Below the pieces are notes generated by a model that had not been told where the DNA came from, searched no databases, and worked only from the letters and a program-made list of their open reading frames with translations. From contig NZ_CP058907.1 in NCBI RefSeq assembly GCF_013415845.1, positions 3,038,001 to 3,102,000 of the forward strand: 64,000 bases of DNA, in the 5' to 3' direction. Both the position numbers and the translations under genes were made by a program. Numbering within the stretch: the first letter of the stretch is position 1; every line of letters starts with the position of its first letter. Source of the DNA: Rhodopseudomonas palustris (GTDB lineage: Bacteria > Pseudomonadota > Alphaproteobacteria > Rhizobiales > Xanthobacteraceae). This document shows, in pieces, positions 26,674-35,274 of the stretch.

Positions 26674-27547
26674 GCGAAATGGCATCAAGACCTACGCTCA
26701 ACTCTCAGCGTTGACCGAGCTGACCATTCGCGATTTGCGAAACGGCATCGGAGTCAACCGCCTCGCCGCAATTTTGCACTGCGACCCTGATCGCCTCCTC
26801 GATTGTACGCCTCTTGTCTCAAGCGCCTCTTTCGCCATTCGAGGAGAGCGTTTCAGCGCAAAGCAGGCGGTGAAGCAGTCCGTGCGTCGCCTCTGTCCCG
26901 ATTGTGTTCGGCAATCTGCTCACCATCGATTCTGGTTCGACCTCGAATTCGTCACCACTTGCCCTGCTCACGGTAGACCTCTCATTCGGACATGTTCTTG
27001 CGGACAGCCTCTTTCCTGGGCGGATGTGAGAATTTCGAAATGTCGGCGGTGCGACAACGGCGACGTCACCACAGTCCCGTGGACACCGGCCAACCCGGAT
27101 ATCATCGAGATGGATCGATGGATTCTGGGGCGGCTCGGTGTTGGCAAGGCAGCTCCGGCGTCATTCCTCGATGGTCTCGATTTGGGTGCGGCGCTCCATT
27201 TGATGCAGAACGTCGGCGTGCTCGACCTCGGAGGTTATCAAACCGCGTGGCCAGAACCAGCGGATTTCGGTGTGTCGATGGCCGAGGCGCGGTCGCGAGG
27301 CTTCAAGGTCCTTAAGCATGACCGACTGAGCGAAATTATGGACCGCGTTTGCGCGGAATTCGTAACCTCAAAGTCAGGTAGAGCGGCCACGATTAAAAAT
27401 GCCTATGGATGGTTCGGCCAATGGCTTCTAGATCTTCAGCCTCAGGATGTGGCTGATCGAATCTGCGAGATGGCCCCCAACAACGCGCCGGGGCAAACGC
27501 GGTGGCCGCTATCCGGAAGAATGGCTGACTTCCGTCAGGCGAGCTAG
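26594..27547 (+). CDS. tniQ: TniQ-family target-selection protein, second copy
   Basis: The 317-residue product is a paralogue of the preceding gene, with the same opening (VVPAEDEPPHGMLLRLAERNGI) and the same zinc ligands: Cys101, Cys104, Cys123, His126, Cys134, Cys136, Cys150 and Cys153. The C-terminal part again contains an aromatic helix (YGWFGQWLLDLQ). Having two divergent TniQ proteins in tandem is known in several Tn7-like groups, where one recognises a chromosomal site and the other serves a second pathway. No CRISPR effector genes or array are present here, so RNA-guided targeting is not supported. The ATG at 26594 lies inside the first tniQ. Confidence 0.88.
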   Translation: MPNAPLPLWVVPAEDEPPHGMLLRLAERNGIKTYAQLSALTELTIRDLRNGIGVNRLAAILHCDPDRLLDCTPLVSSASFAIRGERFSAKQAVKQSVRRLCPDCVRQSAHHRFWFDLEFVTTCPAHGRPLIRTCSCGQPLSWADVRISKCRRCDNGDVTTVPWTPANPDIIEMDRWILGRLGVGKAAPASFLDGLDLGAALHLMQNVGVLDLGGYQTAWPEPADFGVSMAEARSRGFKVLKHDRLSEIMDRVCAEFVTSKSGRAATIKNAYGWFGQWLLDLQPQDVADRICEMAPNNAPGQTRWPLSGRMADFRQAS

Positions 27548-27841
27548 GTCGGGGCTTCGACCATCGGACAGCCGACCTTATCCCGATGACAAGGCTATCT
27601 GTACAGGCGCTTGCTTCGAAAACGTCGGGTCAGGATGGAAACATCTCGTCGAACGCACCTCGAATGAAGAATGTGCATTGAGATTGACTGGTCAGTCTCC
27701 CCTTTGTGAGGCAAGTGCCGCCACGTACTGTTTGCGTGTGCTGCTTTCCCGCAACGTTTGAGTGGCCTCGCAGGATGGTCTATACGGCTTGTTTAGGGCT
27801 GAGGTAGTGTCTGATGACAACGAGAAACGTTGCGAGAATAG

Positions 27842-28954
27842 ATGGAAGCCACTTCAGACGATAAGGTCCTGCCTGGGCACGGACGACTCGCTTGCAATCG
27901 TTGCTTTGGCTCGTCTCAGGTAAGTTGGGGCCAAACGATCCATGAGCCTGGCAACGGTTGGAGTATAGTCAACAACCCGATGTCATGGGGCAGCCGTTCA
28001 CCTAGAATCCTCGTTCTTGGTTTTTCAAAAGGCGGGAACCAGAACGCTAAGATTCTTACCACACCTCACGACGAGGTCGCGTTCAAGGGCGGGCGCACTA
28101 ACCTGTCAACCATTCTCGAAACACTCGGGGTGAAATCGAAATACTGGCCGATCGATGAACTCATCAGTTGCCAGAACGGAAATTTCGCATTCGGATCGCT
28201 TGTCCGCTGTTCGGTGAAAAAACGGAGCGGTGACAAATGGCTGATGTCCGGAAAGGACATTATGTCATCGTGCCTTCAGGACAACGAAATGGGCGACGTG
28301 ATTGAGAATTGTGTCTCCCAGTATATTGGTCAACTACCAGCATCGGTTCGCCTAGTCGTGATGCTCGGCAATGATCTAAAGTACATTGCAGGGTGCTACG
28401 CGGCCATTCGAAAGGTGCGTCCTCATCTGAAGACGATCAACGCTGTCGCGTATGGCGATGACCAGGTGACCTTCATTCACACTGTTCACTTCAAGGCGCA
28501 GGGCTCTCTCGTTCCGAATTGGTCGACGGGCACTCCAGGCAACTCTAAGAAGCTGGAAACAGACCAGCCTCTCAAACGTGAACTCGCCAAGGAAGCTGTT
28601 TCCAAAGCGATTTGGCAGCCGGTCGTGTGGCAGAAGAATAACGGCATCCTCTATCACGCCACCAACAGGGAGAATCGGGAAAGCATCCAAACACACGGAT
28701 TGCTCTTGAACCCAGAGGGCGGAGAAGGAACACCAAGCATCACCGGGGGCTTCTTTTTCTCTCGCAAGAAGCCCCCGGCTTCCGAGCATATCGATGTTTG
28801 GGAGGTGAATGCCGAAGGGTTGCAACTTCAACTGGACGATATCGACCTGCCGCTCGAATTGGACGACACTTGGTGGGTCCATTACGGCCAGCCCGTCATC
28901 GAACCTTGGCGCCTCACTCTGGTGTCCAGCCAACCGCTCGGAGAGCCGACATAG
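27842..28954 (+). CDS. Putative UDG-fold/ART-like fusion protein (cargo)
   Basis: The 370-residue product appears to have two domains. The first (about 15-215) has a CxxC pair (CNRC, 18-21), a strand with the motif ILVLGFSKGGNQ (56-67), FKGGRTNLSTILETLG, GSLVRCSV (118-125) and LVVMLGN (171-177), a layout like the uracil-DNA glycosylase superfamily. The second (about 268-362) starts with ILYHATNRENRESIQTHGLLL and includes GGFFFSRKK, DVWEVNAEGL and WWVHYGQPVIEPWRL, a pattern of the ADP-ribosyltransferase/RNA 2'-phosphotransferase-like fold. Both assignments are by motif pattern only. The gene lies directly after the transposition operon, so it is likely cargo, perhaps acting on foreign nucleic acid. 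Confidence 0.5.
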   Translation: MEATSDDKVLPGHGRLACNRCFGSSQVSWGQTIHEPGNGWSIVNNPMSWGSRSPRILVLGFSKGGNQNAKILTTPHDEVAFKGGRTNLSTILETLGVKSKYWPIDELISCQNGNFAFGSLVRCSVKKRSGDKWLMSGKDIMSSCLQDNEMGDVIENCVSQYIGQLPASVRLVVMLGNDLKYIAGCYAAIRKVRPHLKTINAVAYGDDQVTFIHTVHFKAQGSLVPNWSTGTPGNSKKLETDQPLKRELAKEAVSKAIWQPVVWQKNNGILYHATNRENRESIQTHGLLLNPEGGEGTPSITGGFFFSRKKPPASEHIDVWEVNAEGLQLQLDDIDLPLELDDTWWVHYGQPVIEPWRLTLVSSQPLGEPT

Positions 28955-29026
28955 CACACTAGATCAATGCGACGATGAAACGCGTCAAGCGGTCTATTGC
29001 CTTAAAGTACGCCCGCACGTAACGAA

Positions 29027-29926
29027 TCACACCCAATTCTCGAGCAGCGGGCAGAACTGCGCCTTCTGATGAACTTCTACCTGAATATTGTCGAATGCTA
29101 CCTTGCCATCTGAACTTCGCCTCGATTCGCTAGAGGCAAACCATTGGCCAAATACTAAATAGTCCCGATCGAGATCGAGCTGCGAAAGCAGATGAGGCTG
29201 CGCGCAGATTCTCGGGACAACGTAAATGGCATTATGCTTAGCCTCCTCAGCATAACATTGAAGGTGGCCTTCCTTTCTGATTTTAGGTCGAACCAATAGC
29301 GCGACCGGATGCCAACTCTTGGTATATCTCGCAGATCTAAGGTATCGAACCAATCTTCCAGCGTTTCCTTCGCCAAAATATAGATGGCTCCAATCGATAG
29401 GCGAGGCCCTGTAAGTCACTTCGATCCGACGACGAACCACAGAATCGTCTTCGAGTAATTCCGCTATTCTTGCCAATCCTGCTGCGGTGCGGCAGTAAGG
29501 TGCGAGCATATCCCCAGACCACACCTGCGCGGTTCGCGCTCTATTACTCTCTAAATCGCCTCCGCGAGGGCTATGGGCAAATTCCTTGAAGCGATCGTGA
29601 ATTATATTCAGTCTCAATCGATACTTGCCGTTTGCCAACAGACTCAGGGGTCGACGTGAAACATCGATGTCATTGCCGATCGCAGAGAGATAACGGAGTT
29701 GCGCTTCCAGCGTGTACTTGCAATCGTCGTTGTGATCATTCCCCTTAGCCAGGCGGAGATGATGAGCCACCTTTATCTTGCCGCCACCACGTGAATATGG
29801 CGAGACGTACGATATTGGCGCCCCGCAACCCTCGCACGATAGCGACTGGTTTGCCATCGCTTGCGAGATCGCAACTATCTCTCCCGATGCATTGCGAGCT
29901 CGATACATTTTTAGGCCTTTGGCCAT
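29027..29926 (-). CDS. CoiA-like zinc-finger protein (cargo)
   Basis: The 299-residue product begins with a zinc-ribbon-like module: Cys31 and Cys34 (SCEGCGAPISYV), two histidines at 55-56 (VAHHLR) and Cys69 (DDCKYTLEAQLRYL). This spacing is like the N-terminus of CoiA-like competence and defence-island proteins. The remaining 220 residues have no motif I can name; a helical part is followed by strands (HPVALLVRPKIRKEG, NAIYVVPRI, DYLVFGQWF). It is last in a minus-strand group with the small unknown gene and the PIN-domain gene, and ends 72 bases from the convergent fusion gene. A nuclease or DNA-binding role is a guess. Confidence 0.5.
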   Translation of the reverse strand: MAKGLKMYRARNASGEIVAISQAMANQSLSCEGCGAPISYVSPYSRGGGKIKVAHHLRLAKGNDHNDDCKYTLEAQLRYLSAIGNDIDVSRRPLSLLANGKYRLRLNIIHDRFKEFAHSPRGGDLESNRARTAQVWSGDMLAPYCRTAAGLARIAELLEDDSVVRRRIEVTYRASPIDWSHLYFGEGNAGRLVRYLRSARYTKSWHPVALLVRPKIRKEGHLQCYAEEAKHNAIYVVPRICAQPHLLSQLDLDRDYLVFGQWFASSESRRSSDGKVAFDNIQVEVHQKAQFCPLLENWV

Positions 29927-29962
29927 GGCTGCCCTCCATGGCCTGTACCTATGCGACGACTT

Positions 29963-30319
29963 TCAAAATTTTGCTAAATTCACCGCGACCGAATATTCTT
30001 CAACAATTCTGCGTCGAAAGTGGATTCTTATCGTCGCCTTTTGCAACTGCTTCAATTTAGCGAAAAGACCACTTGCCTGGCGACCAAGATACGCTCGGGA
30101 GCACTCATCTTCCAACAAAAGTGTAACTGCCGTTTCATCGGCGAGCTTGCACAACTCCACCTGAAGAACTCGCGGAGGCGGCGGTTCAGCAATAAGCAGA
30201 TCAAAACCGGCGCTGCCCGAGTCTGTGAAGCCCATGTAGCCTTTGAAGAAGATTGGCTGCTTATTCCAGCGCGAGGAGCGGCAACTTGTTTTCAGCGATT
30301 GACGATCAGCAATTTCCAT
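29963..30319 (-). CDS. Small unknown protein (cargo)
   Basis: From the ATG at 30319 the product has 118 residues; an ATG at 30439 in the same frame would give 158. I prefer 30319 because AGGATG precedes it at a suitable distance and the sequence from MEIADRQSLKTS onward looks protein-like. The middle has a strand-rich segment (GSAGFDLLIAEPPPPRVLQVELCKLADETAVTLLLED) and then basic helices. I recognise no family. Its stop is 36 bases from the start of the CoiA-like gene and it follows the PIN-domain gene, so the three are probably co-transcribed. Confidence 0.45.
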   Translation of the reverse strand: MEIADRQSLKTSCRSSRWNKQPIFFKGYMGFTDSGSAGFDLLIAEPPPPRVLQVELCKLADETAVTLLLEDECSRAYLGRQASGLFAKLKQLQKATIRIHFRRRIVEEYSVAVNLAKF

Positions 30320-30491
30320 TTCGAAACATCCTGACGACCTTGAAATATGATCGCCACGGACTTTGCATGACGCAAATTCAGGAGGAAGGACGGCGACAAC
30401 GTCTCGTTGTCCTGGAAAGCGTTTGGTTTCAATCATCAAAGGGAGCTGGCGTTCGGAACGCGTGTCCGTACATCAGGCGATTTCGGGAGAA

Positions 30492-32135
30492 TTAGTTTCC
30501 GCACTCGATCATCGCCATAGCCAAATCAAACACTTCAATGAACACGGTATTCCGCTCTACCACCACCTTCAGCTGCTGCGGCGTTGTGAGATTTTCGGCA
30601 TGCACACTGCATTCTACGACGCCTCTGACGTCACCGTGTCCTTCGAAGAGCACTTCGAACTCGATAAAATGATCGCTCGTCTGGTGTCGCCACAAATCAC
30701 AGGTTTGCGCACCGCTTCGAACTAGCTCTGACTTCGGCCAAGATGAATAGTAAAATTCTTCAGGATTGTGGGGCTCCCGTCGTAGGTATGGAGGAAGCGA
30801 GAACTGCGAGATAGGGGTGATCGTAGGCGCTACGATGTTGGCTAATGAAGCTCGCATAGCTGCATCAGCTGCGGTGATACCCAGCATTGAGTCTTGAAAC
30901 CGCTTGAGCGCACCGACATCGACCGCGCCAGACGTCGCCAGCCTTTTGGCTGCATCCAATGCATGTTGATATTGTTTCGGAATATCAACGCCACGCAGTG
31001 AAGACAATGGTACGCGTCCCACTATTTCGAGATTTGAGGCGGGCAAAGGTTCGCATGTGACCGTTTCTCGAAACGCAGGTGGTTGAGGAGGAGATGGCAG
31101 CCGTGTCACAGGGCTTGGGGATGATCTGACAGTTGAGCCTTTATCCTCGTCTTCTACGTCGTCGTTCTTGCCTCCTCGCATCAACGCCAACGGCCCCGAA
31201 GTCGCGAATTCGACTCTGACCCGCGATGCGGGTCGTGATCCTTCGTTTGACATCGTCCACTGAAGGACAGCAGGCGGTGCGTCCTCGTCCCGTCCGAAGT
31301 GGAAGTTTGTCAGAATTTCTCGGCAGCTCTTTATCCACTCTGGATAGCGGACGTCGCGATAGGTGGCGATCTCTTCCTCTGTCGGAGCCGAGTATTCGAC
31401 GGTTTTGGTCTCTCGGATTCCAACAGTAGTAACGCTCGGAGGGGGCGTAAAATCGGTACGGATGGGGTGTTTGAGGAGCAGCAACTCGATGAGTTGGGCA
31501 ACTTCTTCTTCCTTTAAGGGCTTGGCGACCTTGCCGATGACCTTCACAAAGCGATTAGCATCAGCCGTCTCGCAGCGAATGGCAATTTTAGGTTCGAGGT
31601 CGCGATAGGCCTCCAGATCCTTTTTCAGCTCACGGATCTGCTTCGCTTCGGTCGTCTCCGCTGGGGGACGGCGCCAGCTCTGATCAATCATCAGAAACGG
31701 GATGCCCAAATCGAGTGCCATGCCCGCCGGACCGCCGTCATCTGTGAATAGTTTCACCTCGTATCCAGAGGCCTCTTTGTTCAATTCCGAGACAATCCCG
31801 ATGAGCCTTTCGTCAGCCTTCGCGTAATCGAGATGATCTTTGTAGGCCGGATCTGGCAGGACACTCGTCATCCTGCGAAGAACAACGTGAGGTCCAGAAG
31901 TCCGGATTGAAGCGTCTTGGACGCCTTGCGTAAGCATGCTCCGGAAGCGTCCGAAAATGTCGAGCGCACGGTCGCGCGTGCGTCCACTGCCCTTCTTGTG
32001 CTTGTCGATCTCGTCCAAGACAGGCTTCGTCAGAAGCAGCACGATCGGGTCGAAGCCAAGTTCCTCCCACGGGAGCTGTTCGAGTGTTCTGAACTCGAAG
32101 AACAGATTGGTGTCGGGGACGAGATGCAGTTCCAT
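30492..32135 (-). CDS. PIN-domain protein (cargo)
   Basis: The 547-residue product begins with a PIN-type nuclease domain (1-155). Its acidic residues are Asp8 (LVPDTNLFFEF), Glu42/Asp44 (VLDEIDKHKKG), Asp108 (KADERLIGI) and Asp132/Asp133 (LFTDDGGPAG), as in the large PIN families that cleave RNA. The middle is charged, and the C-terminal half contains an Ig-like segment (MSNEGSRPASRVRVEFATSGPLALM) and two long proline-rich linkers. The full architecture is unfamiliar to me. It is the outermost gene on the right side of the transposon, 186 bases from the first TTATGGGGTG repeat, and heads the minus-strand cargo group. Confidence 0.7.
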   Translation of the reverse strand: MELHLVPDTNLFFEFRTLEQLPWEELGFDPIVLLLTKPVLDEIDKHKKGSGRTRDRALDIFGRFRSMLTQGVQDASIRTSGPHVVLRRMTSVLPDPAYKDHLDYAKADERLIGIVSELNKEASGYEVKLFTDDGGPAGMALDLGIPFLMIDQSWRRPPAETTEAKQIRELKKDLEAYRDLEPKIAIRCETADANRFVKVIGKVAKPLKEEEVAQLIELLLLKHPIRTDFTPPPSVTTVGIRETKTVEYSAPTEEEIATYRDVRYPEWIKSCREILTNFHFGRDEDAPPAVLQWTMSNEGSRPASRVRVEFATSGPLALMRGGKNDDVEDEDKGSTVRSSPSPVTRLPSPPQPPAFRETVTCEPLPASNLEIVGRVPLSSLRGVDIPKQYQHALDAAKRLATSGAVDVGALKRFQDSMLGITAADAAMRASLANIVAPTITPISQFSLPPYLRREPHNPEEFYYSSWPKSELVRSGAQTCDLWRHQTSDHFIEFEVLFEGHGDVRGVVECSVHAENLTTPQQLKVVVERNTVFIEVFDLAMAMIECGN

Positions 32136-32320
32136 GACCTACGCTGCGCAACCTGGGATAGACAGGTCAGCCTACACTCGATTGCAGGATTCGCACCGGG
32201 TCGAAAGCGTTTCAGCACCACAGGTGGTGTAGGCCGCTTCGGCAGCGGTAAAGTTGCTTCCGCGAAGGGTGTTTCGGTACCGCACTCCCGGCTAGGCAAA
32301 GCTCGAAAAACGCGACGCCT

Positions 32321-32440
32321 TTATGGGGTGAAAACGTCTGGCCACGACGGTCTTATGGGGTGCGCCGCGTTTTCTTATGGGGTGCGAGCTGGACTGAATT
32401 CATTGAAAAATTCGGATTTTTGGGTGGCCTTTATGTGGGG
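32321..32440 (+). repeat. Transposon right-end repeats (TTATGGGGTG)
   Basis: The ten-base sequence TTATGGGGTG occurs exactly at 32321-32330, 32353-32362 and 32375-32384, all in the same orientation; a weaker match, TTATGTGGGG, is at 32431-32440. The spacings are 32, 22 and 56 bases. Tn7-like elements carry several TnsB-binding repeats of this sort at the right end, commonly about 22 bases apart. The three flanking bases are also pyrimidine-rich (CCT, TCC or TTC before TTATG). The element probably ends a little to the right; a possible terminal ACA is at 32444-32446, but no partner end or target duplication was identified. Confidence 0.65.
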
Positions 32441-33057
32441 AGCAACACTCGGTTTGCCCAGTGCAAGGTCGGCATTCCCCCGCGACGATCATGGCGATGC
32501 ACCAAGATGGACGCGCTTCTTGGCTCGCTGAGCTGCGGTCACCACGCTCAGCTCGGACAGCGCCGTGACAGCGGTCGGATATGCGAAGCATCGCGACTGA
32601 CGTTGTCCGCCGCCGTGGGCGGTCATCCACCACGCGCAGCCGCGAGCACTCTGCGAAAGGTCGGCTCCAGATCGGCCAATGCAGCCCCTCTTCACGAGCC
32701 GGTTTCGAACGACGAGTTGGGTTTGGCGCGATGCAGCCATCACTCGTTCGGTGGCCGAGGGTTGCTGTCTCCGTCGTTGTGTCGTCGGTATTCTTCAGCC
32801 CCCGCTGGAAGCGATCCTGGCCGGTCGGCTGTCCGGATGCACAATGTCGGCGCCGCGACCGCGTCGTCGGCCGCGGTCGATGCGGCCAGCATGAGATCAG
32901 ACATTGTCGGTTTCAATTCGGACGCGAGGAGACAGGAAGTAACATTGTTTGTTGCCGGCTCTCTGACAACGGCGCATTCATCCGTCCGAAGGCTGCACGC
33001 CGAAGATATCGCCACGAGACCGCGAAGTAATTCTGAATCTCGATCACAGGTCGGCCC
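32441..33057. other. Gene-poor stretch between transposon end and module B
   Basis: In these 617 bases I find open frames on both strands but none with convincing protein-like composition or a recognisable domain. The stretch probably contains the right junction of the transposon and the promoter of the VIT gene. It may also contain decayed chromosomal sequence. Confidence 0.35.
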
Positions 33058-33753
33058 ATGCATCCGCTTCACCGCGAAAACCACCTCATCAATCGAATTG
33101 GCTGGTTGCGTGCCGCAGTCCTGGGCGCCAACGACGGGATCATTTCGACGGCCAGCTTGGTCGTCGGAGTTGCCGCGGCTGCGACCTCGTCCAAGGAGGT
33201 CCTGCTCGCCGGCGTCGCCGGCCTGGTTGCGGGTGCGATGTCCATGGCCGCAGGCGAATATGTCTCCGTCAGCTCACAATCAGATACCGAACAGGCGGAT
33301 CTGGCACGCGAGCGCAAGGAGTTGGCCGACGCGCCGGACTCCGAGCTCGATGAGCTGACCAAGATCTACATCGACCGCGGCCTCGAACCGGCCTTGGCGC
33401 GGCAGGTGGCAGAACAGCTCTCCGCCAAAGACATCTTCGCCGCGCATGCCCGAGATGAACTCGGACTGAGCGCCCACGTCGTCGCCCGGCCGGTGCAGGC
33501 TGCCTTGACGTCAGCCCTGACCTTCTCGGTCGGCGCCGCATTGCCGATCGGAATCGTGCTGCTCGCACCGACCGGATCGACCTCTATGGTCGTGTCCGGC
33601 GGATCGCTGATTTGCCTCGCGATCCTCGGCGCCGTCAGCGCCCACATCGGCGGTGCCGGACTGCTGAAACCAACGCTGCGGGTCACGTTCTGGGGGGCTC
33701 TGGCGATGGCTGCGAGCGCAGCGATCGGCGCGCTGGTGGGGCACACGATCTAG
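33058..33753 (+). CDS. VIT1/CCC1-family membrane transporter, copy B
   Basis: The 231-residue product differs from copy A (10237-10932) at few positions and has the same length, including the conserved RIGWLRAAVLGANDGIISTAS start, AGAMSMAAGEYVSVSSQ helix and the charged metal-binding loop. In contrast to copy A it is transcribed on the plus strand, towards the flavoprotein gene, so the two modules do not share the orientation of this gene. The likely substrate is iron or manganese by family. Confidence 0.88.
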   Translation: MHPLHRENHLINRIGWLRAAVLGANDGIISTASLVVGVAAAATSSKEVLLAGVAGLVAGAMSMAAGEYVSVSSQSDTEQADLARERKELADAPDSELDELTKIYIDRGLEPALARQVAEQLSAKDIFAAHARDELGLSAHVVARPVQAALTSALTFSVGAALPIGIVLLAPTGSTSMVVSGGSLICLAILGAVSAHIGGAGLLKPTLRVTFWGALAMAASAAIGALVGHTI

Positions 33754-33846
33754 TATCGTCCTAGCTATTGTCGTCGCCCTGCGCCCTTCCCTTGCCGCCC
33801 GGACGATCAGCGGATCTTCTGGGCCGCGGTGAACGAAGGCGGTCGA

Positions 33847-35184
33847 TCACCGCATCTCGAACGATTCCTGATGGAAACGCGACGCCGGCAGTCCTTGCGC
33901 CACCATCGCGCGGCGCATCGCATCACCAAATCCGCTTGGGCCGCAAAACCAGACGTCCGCTTGCTTCCATTCGGGCACCAGGGCCGCGAGTTTTTCAAGC
34001 GTCAGGCGGTCGCCTTGCGATCCGTCCACGACATGAAAAGCGATCCCCGACTGACGGGCCAGTTGCGCGATCGGAGCGACAAAGCCGGGGTCGGGCGTAT
34101 CGGTGGCGTAGAACAAATCAACCGGATTGGACTGCCCGCCTCCCACCAGTTGCTTCAGCCGGGCGATGAACGGCGTGACGCCCACGCCGCCGCCGATCCA
34201 GATCTGCCGGCCGCTGTCGTCCTCAAAATTGAACCGGCCATACGGCCCCTCCACGACGACGCCCTGCCCCACATGCAGGCTGCCCGCCAGGCTTCGCGTG
34301 TAGTCGCCGAGTCCCTTGATCGAGAACATCAACAGCCCGTCATTTTGCCAGGAGGACGAGATCGTGAAGGGATGCGCAGCCTCGGCGTCGTCGAAGTCCA
34401 CGAAGGCGAACTGACCGGCCTCGTGGCCGCGCCATGCCGTTTCGAGCCGGACGCCGACCTCGAGCATTTGATTGTCGTCGTAAAGCGACAGCGTCGCGAT
34501 CGTGCCGGATGCCTTTCGCGAACTGCCGATCCGTCGAAACAGCGCAGTCACGGCGGCGACCGTCCCGGCGATCAACAGACACGCCAGCACCAGCCCGAGC
34601 GGCTTGGTCCAGTAGCTCTTGTCGATCAGAATGAAGGCGTGAAACACCAGCGCCAGATAGACGAGCGGCATCAACCGATGCGTCCAGAAGAAGTATTTGT
34701 AGGGAAACCGTTTCCACAAGGCGATCGCAACCAGGACGACGAGGGCGTAGAGCGCCCACTCACCGACCTCGGCGGCGGGATGCTTCAGATCACGAAACAG
34801 ATCGAAGCCCAGGGCGGCGTCTTCTTGCGGGTGCGCCGGCTTCGGCGGGAGCGCGACCAGACCGAGCTCCGTGATCCATGACGGCCCCTCGCGCAGCAGC
34901 CAGTGCGCCAGCGCAAATCCAAGCGCCGAAATCCCCAGCCATCGATGTAGGCGATAGAACTTGTCGAGGCCTCCCAGCGGCGTTTCGAACCAAACCGGCC
35001 GGGCGGCCAGGATCACGCCGACGGACATCAGCCCCAGCGCGAGCACGCCGCAGCCATAAACCAGCGTCGCGCGGGTCTCCCAGAAACCTTGCTGCCATGG
35101 GTCGGGGGCCAGGCTGAGGAGCCACAGGCCCGACAGACCACCGATTACCCCGGCGAACGCCACCTTCAATCTCACGGTCTGCAT
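33847..35184 (-). CDS. Ferric-reductase-like flavoprotein, copy B
   Basis: The start ATG at 35184 (MQTVRLKVAFAG) gives 445 residues. About six N-terminal helices form a ferric-reductase-like domain with paired histidines (HRWLGISALGFALAHWLL, WTHRLMPLVYLALVFHAF) that can bind haem. The C-terminal half is a ferredoxin-NADP reductase-like module: AHPFTISS and GPYGRFNF for FAD, IGGGVGVTPFIARL and WFCGPSGFGD for NAD(P)H. The protein could move electrons across the membrane. It is intact, unlike copy A, and lies upstream of nothing on its own strand; the LTXXQ gene precedes it. Confidence 0.85.
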   Translation of the reverse strand: MQTVRLKVAFAGVIGGLSGLWLLSLAPDPWQQGFWETRATLVYGCGVLALGLMSVGVILAARPVWFETPLGGLDKFYRLHRWLGISALGFALAHWLLREGPSWITELGLVALPPKPAHPQEDAALGFDLFRDLKHPAAEVGEWALYALVVLVAIALWKRFPYKYFFWTHRLMPLVYLALVFHAFILIDKSYWTKPLGLVLACLLIAGTVAAVTALFRRIGSSRKASGTIATLSLYDDNQMLEVGVRLETAWRGHEAGQFAFVDFDDAEAAHPFTISSSWQNDGLLMFSIKGLGDYTRSLAGSLHVGQGVVVEGPYGRFNFEDDSGRQIWIGGGVGVTPFIARLKQLVGGGQSNPVDLFYATDTPDPGFVAPIAQLARQSGIAFHVVDGSQGDRLTLEKLAALVPEWKQADVWFCGPSGFGDAMRRAMVAQGLPASRFHQESFEMR

Positions 35185-35274
35185 GCTTCGCCTCGATCGC
35201 CGCCTCAAAAAGGACGAATAGCGGGCCATCCAGAGGACGCCCGCTATTGCGAAACTGCTCAAGCGATCTTCAGC

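Noticed and set aside
18664-33000. CRISPR array or Cas effector accompanying the Tn7-like element
   Set aside because: No direct repeats with spacers and no Cas-like protein were found in the island.
33829-34881. Plus-strand frame opposite the flavoprotein copy B
   Set aside because: It is antisense to conserved FAD/NAD-binding motifs and has no recognisable family.
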